This document shows positions 6,626 through 12,292 of a stretch of 64,000 nt of DNA, piece after piece. Position 1 is the stretch's first letter. Each line of letters begins with the position of its first letter. Below the pieces are notes generated by a model. The model did not search any database. It saw only the letters and a list, made by a program, of their open reading frames with translations, and had not been told where the DNA came from. The DNA is from a virus, in the IMG/VR virus record IMGVR_UViG_3300047564_005433, positions 1 to 64,000 of that record; one strand, written 5' to 3'. The position numbers and the translations under genes are program-made.

Positions 6626-6760
6626 TCAAAGGATGGTAATGAAGGAAAGGAAGAAGCTGCCTGCTTGTTTTGCTGCTGCTCGCAGGGCCTCGTCGTGGTT
6701 TGCTGCTTCAACGACAATACGCTGATTGTTGGAGCAATTGATGAAGAGAAAGCTTTTCAT
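6626..6760 (-). CDS. 44-residue protein of unknown function
   Basis: A short ORF (MKSFLFINCSNNQRIVVEAANHDEALRAAAKQ...) that follows the promoter-hairpin cassette at 6775-6806 and is the first gene of the unit running to 6018. It looks like a small alpha-beta protein. The ATG has the AAACC context without a Shine-Dalgarno sequence. No family recognised. Confidence 0.5.
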   Translation of the reverse strand: MKSFLFINCSNNQRIVVEAANHDEALRAAAKQAGSFFLSFITIL

Positions 6761-6774
6761 GGTTTTAGAAAGGA

Positions 6775-6806
6775 GAGGCTCGCGCCTCGTGAGATAACAA
6801 TACAGC
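6775..6806 (-). promoter_or_regulatory. Promoter with a GNRA-capped 5' leader hairpin (cassette 1)
   Basis: On the minus strand a -10 box TATTGT (6802-6797) is followed seven to eight bases later by the stem GAGGC-GCGA-GCCTC (6788-6775), which would form the extreme 5' end of the transcript. The gene at 6626-6760 starts 14 bases after the hairpin. A terminator lies directly upstream. The same arrangement recurs at 8038, 8483, 8973 and 14083. Confidence 0.5.
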
Positions 6807-6809
6807 ATG

Positions 6810-6829
6810 AAGGGGGCCGAAGCCCCCTT
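6810..6829 (-). terminator. Hairpin terminator after the 6856-7614 gene group
   Basis: AAGGGGGC (6810-6817) pairs with GCCCCCTT (6822-6829) around CGAA. It separates the upstream transcription unit from the promoter of cassette 1. Confidence 0.6.
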
Positions 6830-6855
6830 ATTAACAAAACGCAACAATGCCTTCA

Positions 6856-7158
6856 TCAAGCCAGTTGCCTTTGCAGGAAGTCCCAGGTCCACTTGCTCTT
6901 GGTGGAAGGGCGTAGCAGCTCGTAAGCCTCGTGATCGACGATGGTATCGCCTGCGCTGTCCACATGCCCTTCAATATCAAGCTGCCAGATGCCCTTGCAG
7001 GCCCCATCAGCCCCATAAATGCCGATGATGTGCTCTCTATCTTCCATGGCAAGCCTCACGTGGAAAATAAGCTGCTGGAGCGAAGCGGCCTGGTAGGAGC
7101 CCTTAGTGCAGGAGAAATACGGGCCGTTGTCTTGGAAGGTCTTGATGGTGGTGATCAT
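6856..7158 (-). CDS. Protein of unknown function
   Basis: The 100-residue product (MITTIKTFQDNGPYFSC...) has a central stretch DREHIIGIYGADGACKGIWQLDIEGH that looks like a small beta-rich domain, and a Trp-rich end (KWTWDFLQRQLA). It overlaps the upstream gene by four bases (ATGA) and is followed by the terminator at 6810-6829, so it is the last gene of its unit. Not recognised. Confidence 0.6.
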   Translation of the reverse strand: MITTIKTFQDNGPYFSCTKGSYQAASLQQLIFHVRLAMEDREHIIGIYGADGACKGIWQLDIEGHVDSAGDTIVDHEAYELLRPSTKSKWTWDFLQRQLA

Positions 7159-7379
7159 TGGTCGTAAGTGGAAAGGGGCTCGTCTTCAATGGAAAAGGCA
7201 AGTTGTTTGAGCTGATCCAGAGCAGCTTGGATAACATATCCTCTGCTAACAGAACTTTCGTCAAGCAGCTCTTCTAGCGCTCTAATTTCATCGTGCAGTT
7301 CTTCAATGGAAGAGAAAGTGCGTGCAGCATAGGGCACGCCATATTCATCTTCTGAAACAAAAGAAACGGGAAAAGGCAT
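7155..7379 (-). CDS. Small acidic helical protein
   Basis: The 74-residue protein starts MPFPVSFVSEDEYGVPY and then forms a long amphipathic segment, SIEELHDEIRALEELL, likely a coiled coil. Four-base overlap (ATGA) with the next gene and a 4-base gap from the previous one place it inside one operon. An upstream frame extension lacks an ATG. No family recognised. Confidence 0.55.
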   Translation of the reverse strand: MPFPVSFVSEDEYGVPYAARTFSSIEELHDEIRALEELLDESSVSRGYVIQAALDQLKQLAFSIEDEPLSTYDQ

Positions 7380-7383
7380 GGCT

Positions 7384-7614
7384 TTAAGGAGAAACAATGG
7401 TCCAGGAAAGATAGTTGTCAGAGTGACGAATAAGGCGAATGAATCCTCGCTCTTCGAGCTTTTCCATTGCCTTTAAATGATCTGCAAGTCTATTGCCTTG
7501 CAAGGGACATTTTGGAGCCTTGCATGGTTCATCTCCATGCTTTTTCTTGTGGGCTAAATAATGCAAATAGATGTTGCGTTGATTAATAGAAAGTGCAAGT
7601 TGTGAATTGTTCAT
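7384..7614 (-). CDS. Small protein with winged-helix-like sequence
   Basis: This 76-residue product (MNNSQLALSINQRNIYLHY...) has paired Cys (PCKAPKCPLQG) in the middle and then HLKAMEKLEERGFIRLI, which resembles the recognition helix and wing of a winged-helix DNA-binding fold. That is inference only. It overlaps the preceding small gene by four bases (ATGA). Confidence 0.5.
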   Translation of the reverse strand: MNNSQLALSINQRNIYLHYLAHKKKHGDEPCKAPKCPLQGNRLADHLKAMEKLEERGFIRLIRHSDNYLSWTIVSP

Positions 7615-7790
7615 AGTGCAGCCCATTCATGACGAATAGCGCGAATAGCTTTCACGTTCCAGCATTCAGGAAAACGATGCTCAGCCAGTGTTTTAGCTTC
7701 TTCTTCGCTGGTGGCATCAAGGTTTATAGTTTGCCAGTTGAAATAGATGTCGCCGTAGCGGTGCTCGATGGTAACAGAATAAGTGTGCAT
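7611..7790 (-). CDS. 59-residue protein of unknown function
   Basis: This frame (MHTYSVTIEHRYGDIYFNW...) codes a compact protein with a beta-hairpin start and a Glu-rich helix (SEEEAKTLAEHRFPECW), a layout common to small phage proteins that resemble the 6018 gene in style. The stop overlaps the next ATG (ATGA), which strongly supports that it is real although it is short. Function unknown. Confidence 0.55.
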   Translation of the reverse strand: MHTYSVTIEHRYGDIYFNWQTINLDATSEEEAKTLAEHRFPECWNVKAIRAIRHEWAAL

Positions 7791-7810
7791 TGTTTTAAGG
7801 AAGGATTAAA

Positions 7811-8020
7811 TTAGCCTTGTGCGCAACGCATAGCGTCTGCACGAAGAAGTCTTTCTACTGCCTCTGCATCAAGATCTACGTGACCAAACGGGCTTTCGTA
7901 GTCACAAAAATAAAATCGAATGCCTTCTGCGAGAAGAAGAGAAAGCATTTGCTCTGGCGTGCGTAGCTCAGCGTTAGCGACGAGCTGCAGTGCTTTTGCT
8001 TGGGTTTCGTTGAGGATCAT
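7811..8020 (-). CDS. Small protein of unknown function
   Basis: The product has 69 residues (MILNETQAKALQLVANAEL...), mostly helical, with LRTPEQMLSLLLAEGIRFY. It is the first gene behind promoter-hairpin cassette 2, and its ATG carries the CTAAAACC context. A 20-base gap separates it from the 59-residue gene. No family recognised. Confidence 0.5.
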   Translation of the reverse strand: MILNETQAKALQLVANAELRTPEQMLSLLLAEGIRFYFCDYESPFGHVDLDAEAVERLLRADAMRCAQG

Positions 8021-8037
8021 GGTTTTAGAGGAGAGGA

Positions 8038-8065
8038 GAGGCTCGCGCCTCATGAAAGAACAATA
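8038..8065 (-). promoter_or_regulatory. Promoter with a GNRA-capped 5' leader hairpin (cassette 2)
   Basis: Minus-strand -10 box TATTGT (8065-8060), then TCTTTCAT, then GAGGC-GCGA-GCCTC (8051-8038), identical in stem and loop to cassette 1. Start codon of the gene at 7811-8020 follows 17 bases later. Confidence 0.5.
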
Positions 8066-8073
8066 GTCTGAAA

Positions 8074-8091
8074 GAGGCCGTGATCGGCCCC
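8074..8091 (-). terminator. Hairpin terminator after the DnaJ-type zinc-finger gene
   Basis: GGGGCCG-ATCA-CGGCC followed by TCTTTC on the minus strand, ending the single-gene unit at 8102-8464. Confidence 0.5.
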
Positions 8092-8101
8092 GTTGTAACA
8101 A

Positions 8102-8464
8102 TCAGTCACAAAGCTGAGTTTTGATGCCAGTGGCAGCAGCGTTGCGCCACAGCTCACGAGCCTCTTGGGCATCGTCAATACGCTTGCACCACTTATCTTT
8201 GCCCCACTCTTTCATTTGGCCATGGGAGGGGCTGGTGTAGGAGCGCCAGGTGCGACAACGCAGGAAGGCATGCCAGAACTTGCCATTGAGCATGAACACT
8301 TCCAGCACCACGTCAGAGCTATCACCAATGAAGCTCTTGAAAGAGATGGTGCCAGTGCCGCTGCAGGCGAAGCAATCGCCGTTTGCAATGTGGCTGAAAT
8401 GGGGAAGCTTGCCAGAGCCGTTGCAGACGGGGCAGGTGGCAGTTTCGTGAGTGGTGGTGGACAT
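8102..8464 (-). CDS. DnaJ-type zinc-finger protein without a J domain
   Basis: The 120-residue protein carries two CxxCxGxG repeats of the DnaJ cysteine-rich kind, CPVCNGSGKL near residue 11 and CFACSGTGTI near residue 31, which together form one zinc site in DnaJ. There is no J domain, so it cannot act as a classical Hsp40. The rest has a basic, aromatic region (LRCRTWRSYTS). Similar small zinc-finger proteins are found in plants and cyanobacteria and often act in protein assembly or redox processes; a role here is speculative. It forms a single-gene unit with its own promoter-hairpin cassette upstream and a terminator downstream. Confidence 0.65.
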   Translation of the reverse strand: MSTTTHETATCPVCNGSGKLPHFSHIANGDCFACSGTGTISFKSFIGDSSDVVLEVFMLNGKFWHAFLRCRTWRSYTSPSHGQMKEWGKDKWCKRIDDAQEARELWRNAAATGIKTQLCD

Positions 8465-8482
8465 GGTTGGTTGCTTAACGAG

Positions 8483-8510
8483 GAGCGTCGCCGCTCATGA
8501 GAGAACTATA
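8483..8510 (-). promoter_or_regulatory. Promoter with a GNRA-capped 5' leader hairpin (cassette 3)
   Basis: Minus-strand -10 box TATAGT (8510-8505), the best match of the series, then TCTCTCAT and the stem GAGCG-GCGA-CGCTC (8496-8483). The stem has a different sequence from cassettes 1 and 2 but keeps the loop and position, which looks like compensatory change. Confidence 0.55.
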
Positions 8511-8522
8511 CAGCATGGCAAA

Positions 8523-8542
8523 GCAGGGCCTTACGGCCCCGC
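8523..8542 (-). terminator. Hairpin terminator
   Basis: GGGCC-GTAA-GGCCC, extended by AGC/GCT pairs and followed by TTTG on the minus strand, after the gene at 8571-8957. Confidence 0.5.
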
Positions 8543-8570
8543 TGCTGGCGTTGATATTTCGTTACAAAGC

Positions 8571-8957
8571 TCAGTCCCAGTGGTTGATGCGAAGCTGCTT
8601 GCCGCTCCAGATGCGCATGGTGCGTTGCAGTTTGCTGTTCCACAGCCATTCTTCACCATCGCGATCCGTCTTGATGCGGAAGCTCTTGACAGGAGCCTCC
8701 ACTAGCTCACCGCCTTGATTGTCAGCACGGTTCTGGAAGACCAGCTTGGGCTTGCGAGTGAGTTCGGGCACTGCGTGGCCGCCTTCAGGGCCGTTGTCCA
8801 CTTCATGGCTCTGAATCTGCTGCACCCAGGCAGTTTTCTCCGTGCAACGCACCACCACGTAGAAATCGACGATGGTCATGGAATAGCCCCATGAGCTGGA
8901 GAGGATGGTGCCAGGCTGAAGCTGGGTGCCTTGGAGGGGAGGAGCAACGAGGGTCAT
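8571..8957 (-). CDS. Protein of unknown function
   Basis: The 128-residue protein (MTLVAPPLQGTQLQPGTILS...) is predicted to be beta-rich: SWGYSMTIVDFYVVVRC, TAWVQQIQSHEV and KSFRIKTDRDGEEWLW form alternating strands, possibly an SH3-like barrel. No catalytic motif seen. It is a one-gene unit between the cassettes at 8973 and the terminator at 8523. A similar fold style appears in the 66-residue gene at 9080. Confidence 0.55.
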   Translation of the reverse strand: MTLVAPPLQGTQLQPGTILSSSWGYSMTIVDFYVVVRCTEKTAWVQQIQSHEVDNGPEGGHAVPELTRKPKLVFQNRADNQGGELVEAPVKSFRIKTDRDGEEWLWNSKLQRTMRIWSGKQLRINHWD

Positions 8958-8972
8958 GGTTTTTGATTGAGG

Positions 8973-9001
8973 AGGCGTCTCCGCCTGTGAGAAGAACAAT
9001 A
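8973..9001 (-). promoter_or_regulatory. Promoter with a GNRA-capped 5' leader hairpin (cassette 4)
   Basis: Minus-strand -10 box TATTGT (9001-8996), nine bases, then AGGCG-GAGA-CGCCT (8986-8973). GAGA is again a GNRA loop. The ATG at 8957 follows CCTCAATCAAAAACC. Confidence 0.5.
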
Positions 9002-9009
9002 CAGCATGG

Positions 9010-9030
9010 CAGGGCCTCTATCGAGGCCTG
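9010..9030 (-). terminator. Hairpin terminator after the 9080-9280 gene
   Basis: CAGGCCTC pairs with GAGGCCCTG around a short AT-containing loop; it separates the 66-residue gene from cassette 4. The T-run is weak. Confidence 0.4.
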
Positions 9031-9079
9031 TTACAAAGAGAAACATTTCATGTTTCCGACGAAGCGCAAGCGCTTCTGC

Positions 9080-9280
9080 TTAATAAAGGCTCTCGATGCG
9101 AAACGGGCGGAGCCTGCCCATGCGGAGCTTGTCTTCCTTGACAAATTGCTGGCTATTGGTTTTTGTATTCTTGATTTTATGCAGGCCAGTGTCAGTGATC
9201 TTCACCACTGTATATTCGCCTCTCCATTGTTGAAAGCCTGAATCGTAAAGATCAACGAGGGTTCCAATGGGGAAAGGCAT
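9080..9280 (-). CDS. Small SH3/KOW-like protein
   Basis: The 66-residue product (MPFPIGTLVDLYDSGFQQWRGEYTVVKITDTGLHKI...) has the sequence rhythm of a single SH3-like beta-barrel: a G-T-L-V-D-L start, a central WRGEYTVVKI strand pair and a basic end. Such small barrels bind nucleic acid or protein; nothing more specific can be said. Followed by the terminator at 9010-9030. Confidence 0.5.
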   Translation of the reverse strand: MPFPIGTLVDLYDSGFQQWRGEYTVVKITDTGLHKIKNTKTNSQQFVKEDKLRMGRLRPFRIESLY

Positions 9281-9375
9281 GATAGTATTTGTGTTCCCAA
9301 CAATTTCTTTGTGGGCGTTACCAGCGACGGAGCACGCTGTGAGGGCTAGGCCTCGTGAAGCCTAGCCCAGCTCTA

Positions 9376-9636
9376 CTATCGTTGCTGGTCGCAAATACCA
9401 GCGAGCATTTCGCCTGCGTATTGGTGAGCTTCACGAAGATTGTCAAGAGCTGCTTGGCGCTCGTCGCGAGCCTTGTAGAAAGCATCTGGTCCTTGAGGAT
9501 AAAAATCCCGACCATTAAGCTCGGCTTTTACTAGAGCATCAATGGCTTTGTCAATGGCTTGGTAAGCATTGGCGTAGCCGTCTCTGAGCGTGGTGAAGCC
9601 AGTGCCGTTAAGGTGGATGGTGGGGATGGTTGCCAT
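9376..9636 (-). CDS. Small helical protein of unknown function
   Basis: An 86-residue protein (MATIPTIHLNGTGFTTLRDGY...) with a long helical centre (NAYQAIDKAIDALVKAEL) and an Arg/Glu-rich segment (KARDERQAALDNLREAHQY). The segment looks like a helical hairpin. The ATG has the TCAAACC context. It stands as a single-gene unit behind a TATTGT -10 box at 9659-9664 and before the next cassette. Not recognised. Confidence 0.55.
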   Translation of the reverse strand: MATIPTIHLNGTGFTTLRDGYANAYQAIDKAIDALVKAELNGRDFYPQGPDAFYKARDERQAALDNLREAHQYAGEMLAGICDQQR

Positions 9637-9658
9637 GGTTTGAGGCGCGAACGAGGGA

Positions 9659-9664
9659 ACAATA
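9659..9664 (-). promoter_or_regulatory. -10 box of a degenerate cassette
   Basis: Minus-strand TATTGT followed by TCCCTCGTTCGCGCCTC and then AAACC-ATG. The right arm GCCTC of the leader hairpin is kept but the left arm is lost, so the 5' stem is not expected here. Confidence 0.4.
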
Positions 9665-9672
9665 CAAAAGAA

Positions 9673-9690
9673 AGGGGCCTGATGGCCCCT
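9673..9690 (-). terminator. Hairpin terminator of the 9704-10826 operon
   Basis: AGGGGCC-TGAT-GGCCCCT; on the minus strand followed by TTCTTTTG. It ends the five-gene operon whose last gene is the HicA-like one. Confidence 0.65.
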
Positions 9691-9703
9691 TTGTCACAAA
9701 GCT

Positions 9704-9895
9704 TTACAAAGACAAAAGTCGCTTGATGTCGCGCTCCACATTCTTCAAGCTGTGTCTGTCTGTCGTGCTTTTGCTGCAGACCAGCATTTTGCCAGAAGAA
9801 TGCTTAAAAACATAATGCTTTGTTTGTCTATGCAAAACAAAGCCATGCTTTTTAACAAGCGCAAACAATTCTCGTCTATTGTCCTTGAGAGCCAT
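9704..9895 (-). CDS. HicA-like protein (YcfA/mRNA-interferase fold)
   Basis: The 63-residue product contains the HicA-like core KHGFVLHRQTKHYVFKH, with Gly, then His at the position of the catalytic residue, followed by LVCSKSTTDRHSLKNVERDI. HicA toxins cleave mRNA, partnered by HicB antitoxin. No HicB-like gene is adjacent: the upstream gene, which overlaps by one base (TAATG), is 76 residues and does not show a HicB pattern, although it could act as a partner. Free-standing HicA-like proteins exist in phages, with unproved roles. It is the last gene of a five-gene operon. Confidence 0.6.
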   Translation of the reverse strand: MALKDNRRELFALVKKHGFVLHRQTKHYVFKHSSGKMLVCSKSTTDRHSLKNVERDIKRLLSL

Positions 9896-10125
9896 TAAGC
9901 GTCGCCAGCAAGTATTTGGCCAATTTCTGTTTCTGGGCCATCGCTGTAAACGAGGCAATTAGATTTCCAGGACAAAGGATTTTTACCTTCTCCCACCTCT
10001 TCCGACCAGATAGAAGGACGTTCGTTGGAGACTATTTCATTGGCGAAATCCTCCGCTTCGCAACTGTCTTCAGCCCAAACATAGGCTTGGTAGTTAATTT
10101 CAACAACGTACAGTTTCTTTTCCAT
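9895..10125 (-). CDS. Small acidic protein upstream of the HicA-like gene
   Basis: The protein has 76 residues (MEKKLYVVEINYQAYVWAEDSCEAEDFANEIV...). The start resembles the beta-alpha beginning of many small phage proteins (strand YVVEINYQAYVWAE followed by a helix EAEDFANEIV). It ends with EIGQILAGDA and overlaps the HicA-like gene by one base, so a functional pairing is possible. Not a recognisable HicB. The longer frame to 10143 lacks support. Confidence 0.55.
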   Translation of the reverse strand: MEKKLYVVEINYQAYVWAEDSCEAEDFANEIVSNERPSIWSEEVGEGKNPLSWKSNCLVYSDGPETEIGQILAGDA

Positions 10126-10127
10126 GA

Positions 10128-10334
10128 TCAAAGCACCTTCCAAATGTCATCTTGCAAAGCGTCTGCAAGCGTGATTAGCAAGTCTTTCTTGCTTTTATAA
10201 GCGGGCTTATTAACGCGGGAAAGAATAAAAGAGCGAGCAGAAGAACGATCATTGGAGCTGTAATCTTGCCATTTGTGCTTGGCATTGTCAGAAACCATTT
10301 TGGCAATGGCTTGTTGCGTTTTGGTGAGAGGCAT
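10128..10334 (-). CDS. Small basic protein of unknown function
   Basis: A 68-residue, lysine- and serine-rich protein (MPLTKTQQAIAKMVSDNAKHKW...), mostly helical, with RSFILSRVNKPAYKSKKDLL. The charge suggests nucleic-acid binding but no fold is recognised. It follows its upstream neighbour by 3 bases and precedes the next by 2. Confidence 0.5.
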   Translation of the reverse strand: MPLTKTQQAIAKMVSDNAKHKWQDYSSNDRSSARSFILSRVNKPAYKSKKDLLITLADALQDDIWKVL

Positions 10335-10337
10335 GGT

Positions 10338-10544
10338 TCAAAGATTTCGGGAGTGGATGTAAATAGACAAGCTTTTAATTTTGCCTTCTAACTTGCCAAT
10401 GTAATTAAACAGGCGCTCAAGCATCACGCCGTCTTCTTCCATTAGCTCTTCTGCTACTGGTCGCCCTTCGGGGAGCAAATACCGAGAAAACAGCACCCTG
10501 TCTCTGTTTGACATGCGTGGTTTGTTTTTACGAAAGAAGCGCAT
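10338..10544 (-). CDS. Small protein of unknown function
   Basis: 68 residues (MRFFRKNKPRMSNRDRVLFSRYLLPEGRPVAEELME...) with a basic N-terminus and a heptad-like tail (LERLFNYIGKLEGKIKSL) that may form a short coiled coil. It lies 3 bases after the SH3-like gene in the same operon. Not recognised. Confidence 0.5.
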   Translation of the reverse strand: MRFFRKNKPRMSNRDRVLFSRYLLPEGRPVAEELMEEDGVMLERLFNYIGKLEGKIKSLSIYIHSRNL

Positions 10545-10547
10545 TGT

Positions 10548-10826
10548 TCAGAAGACGAGGGTTTGTCCATTGGCTTTGATGCTTGTCACGCGCTCACAAT
10601 CAAACGAACGCCAAGCACCTTCCCCTTCTTTACGAGCGATGGAGAAATCACGACAACGGACAATGCTGGGCTTTTTGATTACCGTGCCAGTGCCCTTGAT
10701 TTCCTTGGTGTCCCAGGGATTGAACTGGAGCTTGCGCAGGGAACCGTCTGCCTTAACGAATTCCACTGAAACAATGCTGTGGCCAGCATTGAAGATGAAC
10801 TGTTTAATGCGGGAGGTTTTGTCCAT
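10548..10826 (-). CDS. Sm/SH3-like beta-barrel protein (WYL_2-like)
   Basis: The 92-residue protein begins MDKTSRIKQFIFNAGHSIVSVEFVKADGSLRKL and ends with GAWRSFDCERVTSIKANG. The pattern V-x-F-x-KADG-x-x-RK, a middle GTG, and the final WRSF-[DN] with ERV-I matches small Sm-like SH3 barrels annotated in phages and often compared with WYL proteins. These may bind nucleic acid or small molecules. It is the first gene of the operon down to 9704. Start ATG at 10826 is preceded by CAGCTCCTC with no Shine-Dalgarno. Confidence 0.6.
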   Translation of the reverse strand: MDKTSRIKQFIFNAGHSIVSVEFVKADGSLRKLQFNPWDTKEIKGTGTVIKKPSIVRCRDFSIARKEGEGAWRSFDCERVTSIKANGQTLVF

Positions 10827-10908
10827 GAGGAGCTGTCGCCAGCGAAGGAACGAGGAAGAAAGAAAGGGGGAGCCTCTTGCGAAGCTCCTTTCCGATCGAC
10901 CGAAGGAA

Positions 10909-11106
10909 CTATAGGCTCAACTGAGCGGGGCTGTCAAGCCTTGGTACGGGGAAGCCGTTGGCAATGCGGCAGTAGCGCTCAGGATGCAGGAGCATGCACT
11001 TCTCCAAGCCTTCCTTGTTGGGCAGCACGTTAGGGGAAGCTGCAATGGCAAAGGCACCTAGACCAAAGATGAGGCTTACGAGCAGGAAGGAAGCGGTGTC
11101 TTTCAT
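10909..11106 (-). CDS. Small secreted or membrane-anchored protein
   Basis: The product has 65 residues. The N-terminus MKDTASFLLVSLIFGLGAF followed by AIAASPN is a typical signal peptide or single membrane helix with an Ala-rich cleavage site. The mature part has two Cys (EKCMLLHPERYCRIANG) that could pair in the periplasm. It overlaps the RlpA-like gene by four bases (ATGA). Location and coupling suggest an envelope or lysis-related task, for example a partner of the RlpA-like protein. No family recognised. Confidence 0.6.
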   Translation of the reverse strand: MKDTASFLLVSLIFGLGAFAIAASPNVLPNKEGLEKCMLLHPERYCRIANGFPVPRLDSPAQLSL

Positions 11107-11456
11107 AGCTTTGAAATGCAAACGTTTGTAACGCCTTGCGAGGGGCGGGCAATACGAGAGAAAGCGCCGATGGAAAGATCGAGAATGCGCCCTCCGTAGA
11201 ATGGCCCGCGATCTGAGACGGTCAACACCACTTGCTTTCCATTGTCACGGTTCTTAACAAGAAGCTTCGTGCCAAATGGAAGCCATGGATGGGCGGCGAT
11301 CATTGCTTGGGGATTCATGGGGCGACCATTGGCCATTGTCTGCCAGGCGTAGCCATCACCATGCCCTCCATAGAAGCTTGCTTCACCACATTGGAGCGTT
11401 GCTGCTTGCGCCTGGAGAGGGCATAGCAGCAGGAGAGAAAAAAGGAAACGTTTCAT
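11103..11456 (-). CDS. Secreted RlpA-like double-psi beta-barrel protein
   Basis: The 117-residue protein starts with a clear signal peptide (MKRFLFSLLLLCPLQAQA-A) and continues with the RlpA signature: GEASFYGGHGDGYAWQT, TMANGRPMNPQAMIAAH, LPFGTKLLVKNRDNGK and SDRGPFYGGRILDLS. Bacterial RlpA proteins are septal lytic transglycosylases that cut denuded glycan strands. The Asp of SDRGPF and the His of AAH correspond to the usual active-site region. A signal peptide means export by the host Sec system rather than holin. It is coupled by ATGA overlap with a small secreted protein. The alternative is a superinfection or envelope-modifying role, rather than lysis. Confidence 0.85.
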   Translation of the reverse strand: MKRFLFSLLLLCPLQAQAATLQCGEASFYGGHGDGYAWQTMANGRPMNPQAMIAAHPWLPFGTKLLVKNRDNGKQVVLTVSDRGPFYGGRILDLSIGAFSRIARPSQGVTNVCISKL

Positions 11457-11587
11457 CAATTAGTACGAAAGAACTAGCGAGGGCCATGCCGTCTCCGACA
11501 AGGCAGCCCCTATTGTGCCATGAAACTGCTCGTTGCTGCCGAACGGACTTGGCGTGTTATGCTTTTGAAGCACTCGGCCCTAGCGGC

Positions 11588-11704
11588 TTAATTGCTGCTC
11601 TCGTCTTCGGGCGAGCCGTGAGGATGGGCGTTTCTGATGATGCGGGCGAAGATCGAACGATCTAGCCAAGGAGTTTTTGCATGGTCTCCTGCGAGGCGCA
11701 TCAT
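11588..11704 (-). CDS. Possible 38-residue protein
   Basis: A short frame (MMRLAGDHAKTPWLDRSIF...) begins with tandem ATGs preceded by GTAGGGAG, a reasonable Shine-Dalgarno. It ends with charged residues and has no recognised family. It sits alone between the RlpA-like gene and a bidirectional terminator at 11754-11771. Low confidence. Confidence 0.3.
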   Translation of the reverse strand: MMRLAGDHAKTPWLDRSIFARIIRNAHPHGSPEDESSN

Positions 11705-11753
11705 CTCCCTACGCAACTGATGGGAAACAGAAAAATCGGAGGGTGTAAAGAGA

Positions 11754-11771
11754 AGGGGCCGCAAGGCCCTT
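11754..11771. terminator. Bidirectional hairpin terminator
   Basis: AGGGGCC-GCAA-GGCCCTT with TTTTTCTTTT on the plus strand. No clear plus-strand gene ends here. The minus-strand side has only TTCTCTTT. Confidence 0.55.
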
Positions 11772-11826
11772 TTTCTTTTGCCAATACAAAGCCAGTTAGA
11801 CTCAGGCAATACAAGATCAGCCGATC

Positions 11827-11994
11827 ATGAAGCTTTCTGCAGAGCAGGAAAGAGAAAGGCTTAAACGATGGATGGCAAGCGGGGAAGTTTATGACCCTCG
11901 CAACGAAGAAGATTTTGACACTTGGTCCGTAGGGATGGAGCCTCTTCCTGGTGATACAACGTGGGCAAAGAAAAAGCCCCTTGAGGGGCTTTAG
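11827..11994 (+). CDS. Possible 55-residue plus-strand protein
   Basis: A frame encoding MKLSAEQERERLKRWMASGEV... with many charged residues and two Trp. Its last codons lie inside the hairpin AGCCCC-TTGA-GGGGCT that serves as terminator for the opposite-strand operon, and there is no ribosome-binding site, so it could be chance. Codon composition is gene-like. Confidence 0.35.
   Translation: MKLSAEQERERLKRWMASGEVYDPRNEEDFDTWSVGMEPLPGDTTWAKKKPLEGL
11975..11990 (-). terminator. Terminator of the 12062-13383 minus-strand operon
   Basis: AGCCCC-TCAA-GGGGCT followed by TTTTTCTTTG on the minus strand. A strong intrinsic terminator after the paralogue block. Confidence 0.7.
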
Positions 11995-12061
11995 CAGGAT
12001 TCTTGATAAATGGCGTTTATTGGAAATCCTGATAATTGACGAGGGCTCTCAGTGGGTCTGA

Positions 12062-12280
12062 CTACTGGTCTTCAAGCTCATCAGCGATGGCGAGTAAGTC
12101 GTCCGCGTCGCACTGCCATATGTCGTGGCCAGGATGCCTCTGCGTATGGGCTACAGCAGCACGAAGGGCGGCGGCAGCAATGTCCCTAGAGTCATTTAGG
12201 ATGTCATCTGGGCCATAGCAGCAAGCGCCATTGGCGGCATCCAACACAGCTTGGGCAGCAGGTGAAAGTTGTTGAGTCAT
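12062..12280 (-). CDS. SLAAQAV-type small protein, copy 1
   Basis: The 72-residue protein begins MTQQLSPAAQAVLDAAN, has a central DSRDIAAAALRAAVAH segment and ends LLAIADELEDQ. This matches a family of small proteins (start S-x-AAQAV, middle IAAAxLRAxA, end LLAIAxELE) that I know from cyanobacteria-associated phages and picocyanobacteria; the function is unknown. A second copy lies at 12782-13030 and the intervening and following genes belong to the same recurring set. It ends before the terminator at 11975. Confidence 0.7.
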   Translation of the reverse strand: MTQQLSPAAQAVLDAANGACCYGPDDILNDSRDIAAAALRAAVAHTQRHPGHDIWQCDADDLLAIADELEDQ

Positions 12281-12292
12281 TAGTTGATCGGA

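Noticed and set aside
10908-10913. TATAGT box on the minus strand upstream of the 10548-10826 gene
   Set aside because: It overlaps the stop codon of the 10909 gene and lies before, not after, the hairpin, unlike the other cassettes; likely chance.
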